From CAWVWD01 sp045106825 (lineage in GTDB: Bacteria > Bacteroidota > Bacteroidia > Chitinophagales > Saprospiraceae), in assembly GCA_045106825.1 (NCBI GenBank), contig JBGCFH010000030.1, forward strand, positions 1 to 21,159: a DNA stretch of 21,159 bases, in the 5' to 3' direction. Within the stretch, counting starts at the first letter, position 1. The number at the start of each line of letters is the position of its first letter. A program made the translations under genes and the position numbers. Shown one piece after another: positions 6,121 through 14,773 of the stretch. The notes below the pieces were generated by a model. The model had not been told where the DNA came from and did no database searches. It was given only the letters and a program-made list of their open reading frames with translations.

Positions 6121-6896
6121 AAAATAAAACTATACTAATTCTAACAATTGCGTTTTTATTGATTTCGACTATTCACGGATGTTTAACTTATAAGTTAATT
6201 CGGGAAGTAAATGATATGGCAACTTACCATAAGTCAGAAAGCCTTATTGATGATGAGCAAATAGAAGAGGTAAAATCTTTGATAGCAGATAATGCAAATG
6301 ACTTAAAAATAGTGACCAATAAGTTTGACAGTATTCAGCCTGTTAAAAACGAAGTCACAAAGATTTATGAAGCTCCTGATGTTGAATTACCTAATTATCA
6401 AAAGGATTTTAATGCTATTATCAAAGCAGTTGAAGAATTAAATGTATCAGATAGCAAAGAAAATAACGAGAATCAGATTAGTTCGTCAGTTGTTAAAAAC
6501 TTGATATATAAACTAAACTTAAAGCATCAGAATACGATTGATAGTTTTAACAATATATTTGCGATGTTATCCGATGGTTTAGATACAAATAAAGTTGTAA
6601 ATACGTTTGAAGAAACAGGCGTATCTTTTGAAGTACATACATTAACAACAGGAAACATTGCTAATCAATACGTTTCGGGCGTTAATGTAATCGGAGTTGA
6701 TGCTTACAAAAAGAATGCTATTGGCGTTTATGTAAATGGACAAACTTCTTTAGATAAAAACAACTTATTTGATAATACTTTTTACAAAACAGGTTTGTTT
6801 TATAGACGAAGAAAAACACAAATCTTTATAGGTACTGCTATTAACAATGTAAGAACTTTTGAATTAGGAATTGCAAAAACACTTTATGAATGGTAA
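6117..6896 (+). CDS. Membrane-anchored coiled-coil protein between TerL and portal
   Basis: The 259-residue product begins with a short basic end and a strong hydrophobic segment (residues 5-19, ILILTIAFLLISTI core), followed by IHGC at 19-22. This could be a weak lipobox with C22 as lipid site, or simply an uncleaved N-terminal anchor. Residues about 40-165 are acidic and helical, with coiled-coil character. Residues about 168-259 are rich in alternating hydrophobic positions (AIGVYVNGQTS, TQIFIGTAINN) suggesting beta hairpins, and the protein ends in Trp. The GTG start overlaps the TerL stop (GTGA). A perfect AAAGGAGGT at 6094-6102 lies 14 bases upstream, too far for a normal ribosome site. 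A membrane-anchored protein in this position is unusual; a spanin-like, ejection or exclusion role is possible. The family is not recognised. Confidence 0.65.
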   Translation: MKNKTILILTIAFLLISTIHGCLTYKLIREVNDMATYHKSESLIDDEQIEEVKSLIADNANDLKIVTNKFDSIQPVKNEVTKIYEAPDVELPNYQKDFNAIIKAVEELNVSDSKENNENQISSSVVKNLIYKLNLKHQNTIDSFNNIFAMLSDGLDTNKVVNTFEETGVSFEVHTLTTGNIANQYVSGVNVIGVDAYKKNAIGVYVNGQTSLDKNNLFDNTFYKTGLFYRRRKTQIFIGTAINNVRTFELGIAKTLYEW

Positions 6897-9276
6897 CGGC
6901 TACATAGAAAAAGAGAATCTAACAGAGGAAGAGATTAGAAAAAAAGCAAACTATCTATATCATAGATTAGGAACTTCTAATGCCTCTAATTATAAAAAGC
7001 ATAGACGTATTGCTTCGGGTAAAATCATTCAAGAGGATTTTGAATATATTACTCGTCCTATTGAAAAAGAAATAGAAGAGAATGGTGAGTTGAAAACTAT
7101 TAAACTCGAACTCCCTGCAAAAATGTATCATTTACCTATTTGTGAACCAGGGATTCGTGTTTTGATGTCGGATTTGTCTGACAGAAACGATGCAATGGTT
7201 TTTTCTGCTAATTCTATATCCACTAATGCTTACGATAAAAAAGCGAATGCCTTTTTAGATGCTTACAATCTTGGATTAGAAACGCAATTAAATAATAGAA
7301 TTACAGCTTTCCAACAGCAGCAGCAACTACTTCAACTACAACAACAAGCGATTCAGTCGGGTGAAGTAAAAATGGCAGAAGAAGTAATTGCTCAATTAAA
7401 AACTGTTGAATCAGTAATTAATAGACAAATATCTTTTTCAAGTGAAGAATTAGAAAATATAGAAAAATTCTATAAGTACAAGTTTAAAGACTTAACCGAA
7501 ATAGATACAGAGCATATCATTAATTGGCACATTGAAAGTCAAGACTTAAAGATAAAACTTGAGCGAGGATTCAAGGAAAGCTTAATTAATGGAAGTCATG
7601 CTGAATTGTATCACGTTTCTGTAAATGAAGCGTCTAAAAAGATTGAATACAAAGTAATCTATCCCGAGAATCTTAGATACCCTCTAATAGAAGATTATAT
7701 CTATCTACATGAACTCCCTTATATTTCAGAAGCATTCCACCTTTCAAAAGAAGATGCTGTAAAGTTTTTTGAAGATAGAGGTCAAAATATATCACACATC
7801 ACCGAATTGGGAATTACAGGAAGCGGCGGAAACGCAGATGCTTATGTTGATGTAAATGGTAGGTTTGAAAAATGGAATCACGAATCTTTTAATAATAACT
7901 CTCCAAGTGAAGATGTTGTGACCGTCAATAAGATGTTATTCAAAGTCAATACAAAGAAAAAAGGTGCAATCATACAGGATTTATACATTGCTTACTTTAT
8001 CAATGACAAGTATGTATTTGGTCATAAAGAGGAGTTTCCACTTCGTGACATTGAAGAAAAAGGTAAGGTTTTAATTCCTTACGTTGGCTTTGTAAATCAG
8101 ATTAAATACGGCGGTGATGGCTTAATTGAAAAGACATCAGACATACAAGAAGCAGTCAATATCTTGTTTTTTAAAAAAATGTTACTTATTATTACATCAG
8201 GCATCAAAGGAATGGTGTATGATATATCGCAAATGCCTACCGGTATGGACATGAAAGAAATCATGTATTATATCTCTAATGGTATTGCACCAATCCAAAG
8301 CATTGACAAGCACGGAAATCCTAAAAACACCGCTTTCAATCAGTTCGGTAACTATGATATGGGATTAAGTGGGTCAATTCAAATTATAGATAGTAGCATT
8401 GAGTTCTTAAAGATATTGGCATCTGAATTGACAGGTGTAAATGCAATTAGACAGGGAACATTAAAGCCAACGGATCAAGTTGGTTCTGTTCAATTAGCAT
8501 TTAACCAATCATCGGCAGCATCTGAATATTACTTCAAGCATCATGAAAAGTTAGTTGAGTTAATGCTAACTTTTGGAGCAAACTTAGGTAATTACATATA
8601 CTATGATGACGGAGTGACGTTTAGTTACCGTAATAAAGATATTATAGAGCGTATCAGAATCCCTAAGAAAAGATATAAGTCAGATTGTTATCTCTATATC
8701 AACAGCGGAAAGAAAGATGCTCAAAACTTGCGTATCATAAAAGAAGCAATGCAAATGCGAACGCAACAATCTCCTGAAGTGGACGAACTTACTGCGTTTG
8801 CTAAGATAATTAGAACGACTTCAATCAATGATGCGGAACAAATACTTTTTGATTATACTGAATTAGCATCTAAAAAACGTCAAGCTGCACAAGAGCAGAA
8901 TCAACAAATGATGCAACAATTGAAGCAACAAGAGGTTGAATTAGAAGGTAGGTTAAAACAGATGGAATCACAGGCGAAAGCAGAATTGGAACAGATAAAA
9001 TCAATCGCTGCAAGGGAAATCGCTAATATCCAATCAGCTACTAAAAAATATGAAGTTGATAATAAAGTTGCTATTGAAAAAGAAAAAATGCAACACAGTT
9101 TTGCTGAAACTAAATATAAAGCAGACAGTGAAAGAGCCATTGAATCCGCTTTTTTAAAAAAGGAAACTAACGATACTCAAATAGAAGCAAAGCTAAATAT
9201 GATGAGTATGTTTATTGAAGATGCAAATAGAAAAATCGAACTTAAACAAAGGTCTAAAGAAAAAATAAAAGATTAA
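6886..9276 (+). CDS. Portal protein
   Basis: The portal is the dodecameric ring at one head vertex through which TerL packs DNA and to which the tail attaches. I start it at ATG 6886 (796 residues, 11-base overlap with the preceding gene). An in-frame TTG at 6871 would add only five residues and is unlikely. The position after TerL and the size match crAss-like portals of about 800 residues. A Gln-rich stretch lies at about residues 142-156. A conserved-looking core includes QIKYGGDGLIEKTSDIQEAV (about 404-423) and ELTGVNAIRQGTLKPTDQVG (about 515-534), the type of sequence found in phage portal wings and crowns. The last 130 residues form a long Gln/Glu/Lys-rich coiled coil, consistent with a barrel extending into the head. 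Identification rests on order, size and overall character. Confidence 0.85.
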   Translation: MNGNGYIEKENLTEEEIRKKANYLYHRLGTSNASNYKKHRRIASGKIIQEDFEYITRPIEKEIEENGELKTIKLELPAKMYHLPICEPGIRVLMSDLSDRNDAMVFSANSISTNAYDKKANAFLDAYNLGLETQLNNRITAFQQQQQLLQLQQQAIQSGEVKMAEEVIAQLKTVESVINRQISFSSEELENIEKFYKYKFKDLTEIDTEHIINWHIESQDLKIKLERGFKESLINGSHAELYHVSVNEASKKIEYKVIYPENLRYPLIEDYIYLHELPYISEAFHLSKEDAVKFFEDRGQNISHITELGITGSGGNADAYVDVNGRFEKWNHESFNNNSPSEDVVTVNKMLFKVNTKKKGAIIQDLYIAYFINDKYVFGHKEEFPLRDIEEKGKVLIPYVGFVNQIKYGGDGLIEKTSDIQEAVNILFFKKMLLIITSGIKGMVYDISQMPTGMDMKEIMYYISNGIAPIQSIDKHGNPKNTAFNQFGNYDMGLSGSIQIIDSSIEFLKILASELTGVNAIRQGTLKPTDQVGSVQLAFNQSSAASEYYFKHHEKLVELMLTFGANLGNYIYYDDGVTFSYRNKDIIERIRIPKKRYKSDCYLYINSGKKDAQNLRIIKEAMQMRTQQSPEVDELTAFAKIIRTTSINDAEQILFDYTELASKKRQAAQEQNQQMMQQLKQQEVELEGRLKQMESQAKAELEQIKSIAAREIANIQSATKKYEVDNKVAIEKEKMQHSFAETKYKADSERAIESAFLKKETNDTQIEAKLNMMSMFIEDANRKIELKQRSKEKIKD

Positions 9277-9279
9277 GAT

Positions 9280-10185
9280 ATGAATGTTCAACTACCAAAT
9301 GGAGATGTTATTGTAAGACATGAAGGCGTAAAACCTATCGAAGATACAACCCCTGTAGTTGCAGGAAACAATAACTTCGTAGATTACTTTGCAGAATATG
9401 CTAAGAAAAACAATTATGAAGTAGATCCGGAATCTTTAAAAATCGAAAACGAAGATGAACTTTTCGATAAGATTTTTGAAGTAAAGCATCAACAGAAGTA
9501 TGGCAAGGATAATCAAATATTGAAACTTGCTGAAAATAATGTTGATATTTCATCATTGGCAACTAAGATAGCAGAGTACGACGGTTTATTAGCTAATGAT
9601 GATAGAGAGTTTTACTATCAAGCTAAAGCATTGGAAACAGCAAATGCTTTCCAAGCACAAAACCCAAATGCAACTAACGAAGTCATTCAACAGACTTATA
9701 ATAATTCTTACAATCAACTAAAAACGCAGCACGAAAAAACGGATGACAGTTTATTTGGTGACTTAGCAAATCCATATCGAAACAAATACAAAACTGAACG
9801 AGATAGTATTATTCCAAAAACTATTGATAGAAATCAATCTTTGAAGCAAGAGCGGTTAAATACTTTTAAGAAAAGCCAACAAGGCTTAATTGAAAGTGCA
9901 ATTAACAACCCGAGTTTTCTTGAAAAAGGAGATAATGAATTCAAGACTTTTTTAGAAGAGAAGACTTCTATTGATGGAAATGAGATAAAGTTTTTGAAAG
10001 AAATAGGTTCAGACCCTAAAAAACTTTCAAAAATGCTCGAACTGTATTATCTTGACAATAAAGGTAGATTAAGCGAAGCGGTTGGAAAAAGGGTTTTAGG
10101 CAATCCAAGTGTTAAATCACCATTATTTAATCTACAAAGTAGTGGCGGTGGAACTAAGTATATTGATACTTCTAAGCCGCATTAA
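9280..10185 (+). CDS. Putative head scaffolding or capsid-assembly protein
   Basis: This 301-residue highly charged protein, rich in Glu, Lys, Asn and Gln with few Cys or Trp, lies exactly between portal and major capsid protein, where many tailed phages place the scaffold. The N-terminus has a short beta-like start (MNVQLPNGDVIV) and then a low-complexity linker (PIEDTTPVVAGNNN). Residues about 30-280 are mostly helical, including Gln/Asn-rich helices around residues 100-150. The C-terminus (SSGGGTKYIDTSKPH) is flexible. Scaffolds guide prohead shape and are then removed; this protein's composition agrees, but scaffolds are too divergent to confirm from sequence alone. An internal virion protein is an alternative. 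It starts three bases after the portal stop. Confidence 0.6.
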   Translation: MNVQLPNGDVIVRHEGVKPIEDTTPVVAGNNNFVDYFAEYAKKNNYEVDPESLKIENEDELFDKIFEVKHQQKYGKDNQILKLAENNVDISSLATKIAEYDGLLANDDREFYYQAKALETANAFQAQNPNATNEVIQQTYNNSYNQLKTQHEKTDDSLFGDLANPYRNKYKTERDSIIPKTIDRNQSLKQERLNTFKKSQQGLIESAINNPSFLEKGDNEFKTFLEEKTSIDGNEIKFLKEIGSDPKKLSKMLELYYLDNKGRLSEAVGKRVLGNPSVKSPLFNLQSSGGGTKYIDTSKPH

Positions 10186-10206
10186 TAATAACTAAAAAAA
10201 CGAATA

Positions 10207-11730
10207 ATGAGTAAGAATCCAACTTTAGTTCCCGGTATGATAGTACCCGGACGACCTTCTCGGTTAAAAAACGATAAGGTAACAGAGTACAATGACCTTA
10301 CAAGGGCGGGACTTGAACGACCTCAAATGCTTCAAGCGATGGCAAAGCACTTGAGTTATGAATGCGGAATGTTGTCGCAAATCTTGATGTACACAGGAAG
10401 AGAGTTTAACGAAAGAATGCTATCAAGCAAGATGTTAGGAGCTGAAAAGTTGGCTATTCTTAGAAACAACTTTCAGTTTATTGATAGTTATCGCTTTATG
10501 TTTAACGTTGGTTCGCCAAAACATAAGATGATTACTTTTGTAAAAGACCCAAGTGTTAATGATATTTTTGTTGGTAAGTTAGGTAAGCCTTTCAAAGTTT
10601 ACATCAACGACGTTCATGTTGATAAAGATGATGTAATCTTGTTGAGTGATTTACGCTCTAACTTGATGATTATCTCGCAGCCTGTCCGCCACGCAAAGCA
10701 CACGGAATTAACTGTTCGATTAAACTTTGCAAACAATAATCATGCTGTCCATAGAACACTTGTTTCTAAAGGAGCTTTTGCCAAAAGAAGTACGAACTAT
10801 AAAACAGAACGCTCTACTCACGGTAGCCGTTTTGAAATGAGCTCAAATGACATGGCAATGGGTTCTATGAGTACTCACCGTTTCCAAACTGATCAATCAG
10901 GACACGCTTCCGTCGTGAAGAATAACATTGAGTGGTTTTCTTATATGTTTGAAGATGGTACAGTAGGTACTTATTGGATTGACATTTGGAAATACAAGAT
11001 GTTGAAAGAATCTTGGAAGTTTATCGAAAATCAATTGTTTACAGGTGTTGCTCCTCGTAATCCTGATGGAAGTTTCTATGCAGATGCTCAAACAGGAAAG
11101 AAGTTTATCGCAGGAGATGGTATGTTACACCAATGTCGTTCTATGCTTCGTAAAGCATACAATAACATGAGCCTTGGACTTTTTGAGGATTTGGCTTATG
11201 AATTGAAAAAAGATTCTATTGGTAATATTGATGGCGACTTAGAGTTTGTATTTTTAGGCGGCATGAAAGCAGTTATGGCATTCACAAAGATGGTAAAAAA
11301 AGAACTTGGTGGAACATATTCTCCAAATGCCTTCTATTACACAGATGCTTATGGAAATGAAGGTTATAAGTCAAAGTTCAATGTTTTGGAATTGCCTTTC
11401 GCAAAAATCTATATTGCTCAAACGGATTACTTTGACCAAAAATGGATGCCAACACAGACTATGGCAAATGGCGACAACCTTAATTCTCACCGTGCTTATT
11501 TATTAAATATTAGTAGAATGCAAGGCGGCGAAGAAAATGTTTCCTTGGTAACTATTCCAGGTCGTGACATGATTCAAGGAAGAGTGGCAGGAATGGCAAA
11601 CCCGGGCAATAACGGAGTGTTATCTACAACGGAAGATGTTGAAGGTCACCACTTGATGCGTACGGCAGGAATTGCAGTACACAATCCGAATTGCTTGGCG
11701 GAAATATACAAGCCGGCTCAATACGTATAA
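10207..11730 (+). CDS. Major capsid protein (HK97-fold, crAss-like)
   Basis: The main shell protein of the icosahedral head. The 507-residue product lies downstream of TerL, portal and putative scaffold, and its size agrees with crAss-like major capsid proteins of about 490-510 residues. Codon use shifts toward well-translated codons (for example CGT for Arg, GGT for Gly). Notable segments are the Met-rich loop FEMSSNDMAMGSMSTHRF (about residues 216-233), consistent with an E-loop-like flexible region, and a long soluble C-terminal half that includes FVFLGGMKAVMAFTKMVKK. The upstream spacer (10186-10206) is A-rich, with no Shine-Dalgarno sequence, as is typical of strongly expressed Bacteroidetes genes. 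The HK97 fold is assumed from family knowledge. A 30-base AT-rich spacer follows, with no terminator. Confidence 0.85.
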   Translation: MSKNPTLVPGMIVPGRPSRLKNDKVTEYNDLTRAGLERPQMLQAMAKHLSYECGMLSQILMYTGREFNERMLSSKMLGAEKLAILRNNFQFIDSYRFMFNVGSPKHKMITFVKDPSVNDIFVGKLGKPFKVYINDVHVDKDDVILLSDLRSNLMIISQPVRHAKHTELTVRLNFANNNHAVHRTLVSKGAFAKRSTNYKTERSTHGSRFEMSSNDMAMGSMSTHRFQTDQSGHASVVKNNIEWFSYMFEDGTVGTYWIDIWKYKMLKESWKFIENQLFTGVAPRNPDGSFYADAQTGKKFIAGDGMLHQCRSMLRKAYNNMSLGLFEDLAYELKKDSIGNIDGDLEFVFLGGMKAVMAFTKMVKKELGGTYSPNAFYYTDAYGNEGYKSKFNVLELPFAKIYIAQTDYFDQKWMPTQTMANGDNLNSHRAYLLNISRMQGGEENVSLVTIPGRDMIQGRVAGMANPGNNGVLSTTEDVEGHHLMRTAGIAVHNPNCLAEIYKPAQYV

Positions 11731-11760
11731 ATAATTAATTACTAACTAAACCTTAATATA

Positions 11761-13056
11761 ATGGCGACTAAATATAGTCCACTTGTTCAAAGACTGCTTA
11801 GAAAGCAAAAGCTTATCGTAAAAGATAGGAAGTATGCACATATCAAAGGCATTGAAATAGACAATCGAAGAATATCTGTCAACAATGGAACGGCTGACAA
11901 GCCACATTACAAAGAAACAAACAGAACAGTTTCAAGTCTTTTCGGTGTTAAAAACTCAACTGTACCTTTGTTAAAAAATGGTCAATGTATGGGTTCTTGG
12001 GAGAATGGATTGACTAAAAAAGAAATCGAGTTTTTGGCTGATGCAGGTATTCCAAGGATTGATGAAAACACAGAGATTAGTTATTACGACAATCAAATAT
12101 TTGATTTAACTAATCCTGTCGAAGTAGCTTACTTTAATGTCTTGATGGCATCGGGAGTTATTTCACCATCAGAAGAATTGTTAGGTAGTCGCCGTTATTA
12201 TTTAGAGTTTAGCGATAAAGTTCGTTTGAATAAAAACAAGAAGAAAGAAAATCTTCGTGCTGTTTTGACATTAGAGAAAAAACTTACGCCTGTTGAAAAG
12301 CGTCAATTACTATATGTTGTGAACTTCTCAATTCCGATTAATTCGGATATTAGAATTGATGCAATGAGCGATGAAGATGTGTCAGATGCTTTTTCAGATA
12401 TTGTACTTGACGATGACTTTATAGAGTTAATCTTGAAGAAAGCAACAGGTGCAGGAAAGACAATCGAAACAGAAGCATTACTTTGTAAAGCAGTCGAAAA
12501 AGGGGTGTTCTTTTTAGATGTTCAAGAAAGAGTGTTACAAATGCACGGTGATGGTAATACGACTGTATTTTCAGATAATTACGATGAAGCATTGAAGTTG
12601 CTTTCAAGTAATATGGAATACAGAAATAGAATCATTGCTTTGACTTCTGATACTAATTACCAAGCAATGAGCATGAGTGATACTTCTGATAGTTTATTAA
12701 GCGAATTGTACGCAACAGAAGACGAGGAACTTGATTATGAAACTATTAAGTTTGAAGAGATTCAATTCTTAGAAGTCGAAGAGATTCAATCATTTATCAA
12801 AAAGTCAAAAGGCTACGAGCAAATCAAGCATAAACTTGAAAATGTAGTAGAAAAAGATGATTGGGTGTTTTGGGGGAAAATGGCTTTCGCTTCGAGATAT
12901 GTTAAACCTATTCTATTTAAGTTCTTTAAAGAGCATGAGGGTATAATGACTGCAAATGGAATTAAAATCCCGAAAACGAACAGTAGAATTATGACAATGT
13001 ACGAAGTGTATGTTAAAGTCCAAGATGCTATTCAAAAAGATTTTGAAGAAAAATAG
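11761..13056 (+). CDS. Large hypothetical structural-block protein after the capsid gene
   Basis: This 431-residue protein begins with a basic stretch (MATKYSPLVQRLLRKQKLIVKDRKY). An alpha/beta middle follows, then an acidic central region rich in Asp/Glu (about residues 200-235) and helical C-terminal segments with LEVEEIQSFIKKSKGYEQ and a basic end. It contains ATGAGKT (residues 228-234), which resembles a P-loop but lacks the first Gly, and I do not treat it as an ATPase. The A-rich leader and well-translated codons match the capsid gene, so it may be abundant, perhaps as an internal virion, portal-vertex or capsid-accessory protein. I recognise no family. It ends four bases before the next gene. 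Confidence 0.6.
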   Translation: MATKYSPLVQRLLRKQKLIVKDRKYAHIKGIEIDNRRISVNNGTADKPHYKETNRTVSSLFGVKNSTVPLLKNGQCMGSWENGLTKKEIEFLADAGIPRIDENTEISYYDNQIFDLTNPVEVAYFNVLMASGVISPSEELLGSRRYYLEFSDKVRLNKNKKKENLRAVLTLEKKLTPVEKRQLLYVVNFSIPINSDIRIDAMSDEDVSDAFSDIVLDDDFIELILKKATGAGKTIETEALLCKAVEKGVFFLDVQERVLQMHGDGNTTVFSDNYDEALKLLSSNMEYRNRIIALTSDTNYQAMSMSDTSDSLLSELYATEDEELDYETIKFEEIQFLEVEEIQSFIKKSKGYEQIKHKLENVVEKDDWVFWGKMAFASRYVKPILFKFFKEHEGIMTANGIKIPKTNSRIMTMYEVYVKVQDAIQKDFEEK

Positions 13057-13060
13057 ATAA

Positions 13061-13636
13061 ATGATACTTGCGAGTAAAATATATGAGGATTTTTTACATG
13101 ACTTGTTTCATCAAGAAACATCAACGGTTACACCATCGGAGTTCAATAGGTTAGCAAAAAGTGCTTTAAACCTTTGGCTCGAAGAGATAAGGAAGCATTA
13201 CGACAAGCACGAAATGCTTTTAGATAACGCTTCTATCTTAGTGGAAACAATCACTTTGCAATCTGTAAGTAATATAATCACAATCCCTGATAAAACAGAT
13301 GGATTTGAATATGCTTTTATTTTAAGGGTTGAGTTTGATACAGACAAGTGTATTGATAAACAATTAGGTGTTTTGAATAGACAAAATCATGGGGTTAATT
13401 ATTATCAGACATCTTCTAATTATGAAGTATTTTACACGTTAGAAGAAGATAAGATTATACCTAAAGTAAATGGATTTGTTGTTAATTCAGCAGATGTCAA
13501 GTTTTTAAAATATCCGAATATATTTTCAGTAGATGACAATGGAGTTAGTGTAGTAGATTCTGACTTAACTCCATTGATTATCGAAAACATTATTAAACTT
13601 ATGTTGCAGTTGTACAAAATGCAGCATACAAACTAA
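13061..13636 (+). CDS. Possible head-tail connector (ring) protein
   Basis: The 191-residue protein has an N-terminal helical region (residues 3-55, with FNRLAKSALNLWLEEIRKHY). A beta-rich centre follows (IPDKTDGFEYAFILRVEF and the segments after it), then a C-terminal helix ending LIIENIIKLMLQLYKMQHTN. Short alpha-beta-alpha proteins in this position commonly form the rings that join portal to tail in podoviruses; crAss-like virions have several such ring layers. The assignment rests on position, length and secondary-structure impression, not on a recognised motif. The start codon at 13061 follows the previous stop by four bases, and eight bases separate it from the next gene. Confidence 0.55.
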   Translation: MILASKIYEDFLHDLFHQETSTVTPSEFNRLAKSALNLWLEEIRKHYDKHEMLLDNASILVETITLQSVSNIITIPDKTDGFEYAFILRVEFDTDKCIDKQLGVLNRQNHGVNYYQTSSNYEVFYTLEEDKIIPKVNGFVVNSADVKFLKYPNIFSVDDNGVSVVDSDLTPLIIENIIKLMLQLYKMQHTN

Positions 13637-13644
13637 TTATTATT

Positions 13645-14772
13645 ATGAATGGTATTAATGCAAACAATAGCATTTCAGCAATATATCCTGACTTTGACGA
13701 GAGTTCAGAGTTAGTTGATTTAGGAGATGGCAATTACAGATTTGGCATGACAAACATCTTTAACCTAAACAACGTCAAAGGGGTTGATGTTCAATGCGTT
13801 GAGAATCGGTCAAAAAAAGCAATTGAGATTGAGTTTGCTGTTCCTGCGAATTGGGTTGAATATGAAGACATTGGAATCAAAATCAAAATCAAAAGAGATG
13901 CTGAATGGAATGTAAATACATTTCACGATTATACTAACTTCTTTCCATATAGCTACGATGTAGTTGCGAACGGTCAACCTACGGCAACAAAACTTCGTGA
14001 TGCAGTGTATAATATGATTTACAACTACCAAGCAGATGGGCGAGGAGCTGTTTTGTTTGATATTGTAAAGTCGGGAACGACTAAGTTGATTATCATTGCT
14101 AAAACATCAGACTTTGATTTTGAAGTTCACAATTGGAATGCAAGTGGTACAATCACTACTCTTTCAGAACACGAAGAAGGTGTTTGGTATGGAAACAATT
14201 GGAAACGATTCCGCCCTATTCCCGATTTGTTCCCTGGCGAAGACTTGCCTGACTACTTAATGCGTTGTAAGTCGCCTTGTTTGATTACACTTCAAAACTG
14301 TGTTCCTGCTTGTGATTTAGATGAACCCGAGCAGTTATTGATGGCAGGAAAGTCATGGAATGGAACGGTTCACGTTTGGGTTGATGGAAGCCACGAAGCG
14401 TTTGAGCCTTTCTTGGAAGCAATTAAAACGGCTGTTCCAAACTCGGCAGCAGTAACTTACAATGGTTGTTTTGGTAATCCGTCGGTTACAATGAAAACTG
14501 ACCACTTGTTGATTGCTTCGACAGGATTGGCTAATTCAAAAATCACGGTTGAAGGGTTGTCTGCGGCATACTCTATCAACAATGGTTCTACTCTTGCAGC
14601 AAATACTAATGTATTAGCAAGTACATTTTCTGCTTTCAAGATTAAAAAAGCTATCATTGACGCAATGAATGATGATAAAGTATTAACTATCACTTATACG
14701 CACAATGCAGGAATTGCTTGTGAGACAAAAGTGTTTAAGTGGAACAAATCAATTGGCTTGTTAAGCGATTAA
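13645..14772 (+). CDS. Probable abundant virion structural protein
   Basis: This 375-residue protein has low-cost composition (many Ala, Gly, Asn, Thr, Val) and well-translated codons like the major capsid gene, pointing to high expression. It is mostly beta-rich and begins MNGINANNSISAIYPDFDES. Cys residues cluster at CKSPCLITLQNCVPACDLD (about residues 210-228; four Cys), which could bind metal or form crosslinks. The C-terminal third (GLSAAYSINNGSTLAANTNV) looks like a surface beta domain. A tail or head-decoration role, such as an auxiliary capsid or fibre protein, is likely, but the family is not recognised. It lies between two connector-like genes and ends one base before the small membrane-protein gene. 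Confidence 0.6.
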   Translation: MNGINANNSISAIYPDFDESSELVDLGDGNYRFGMTNIFNLNNVKGVDVQCVENRSKKAIEIEFAVPANWVEYEDIGIKIKIKRDAEWNVNTFHDYTNFFPYSYDVVANGQPTATKLRDAVYNMIYNYQADGRGAVLFDIVKSGTTKLIIIAKTSDFDFEVHNWNASGTITTLSEHEEGVWYGNNWKRFRPIPDLFPGEDLPDYLMRCKSPCLITLQNCVPACDLDEPEQLLMAGKSWNGTVHVWVDGSHEAFEPFLEAIKTAVPNSAAVTYNGCFGNPSVTMKTDHLLIASTGLANSKITVEGLSAAYSINNGSTLAANTNVLASTFSAFKIKKAIIDAMNDDKVLTITYTHNAGIACETKVFKWNKSIGLLSD

Positions 14773-14773
14773 T

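Noticed and set aside
6871..6885. TTG start for the portal gene
   Set aside because: An ATG five codons later has the more usual start codon and a short overlap, and the added residues show no conserved character.
7311..7349. CAA/CAG-rich tract that could be a microsatellite-type repeat
   Set aside because: It encodes a Gln-rich helix in the portal with mixed codons and is not an exact tandem repeat.
12439..12465. Possible Walker A (P-loop) in the 431-residue protein, KKATGAGKTIE
   Set aside because: The first Gly/Ala of the A/G-x-x-x-x-G-K-S/T pattern is Lys here, no Walker B follows, and the surroundings do not look like an ATPase.
13872..13892. Short AATCAA tandem repeat
   Set aside because: Only about three imperfect units, explained by an alternating Ile-Lys beta strand in the protein.
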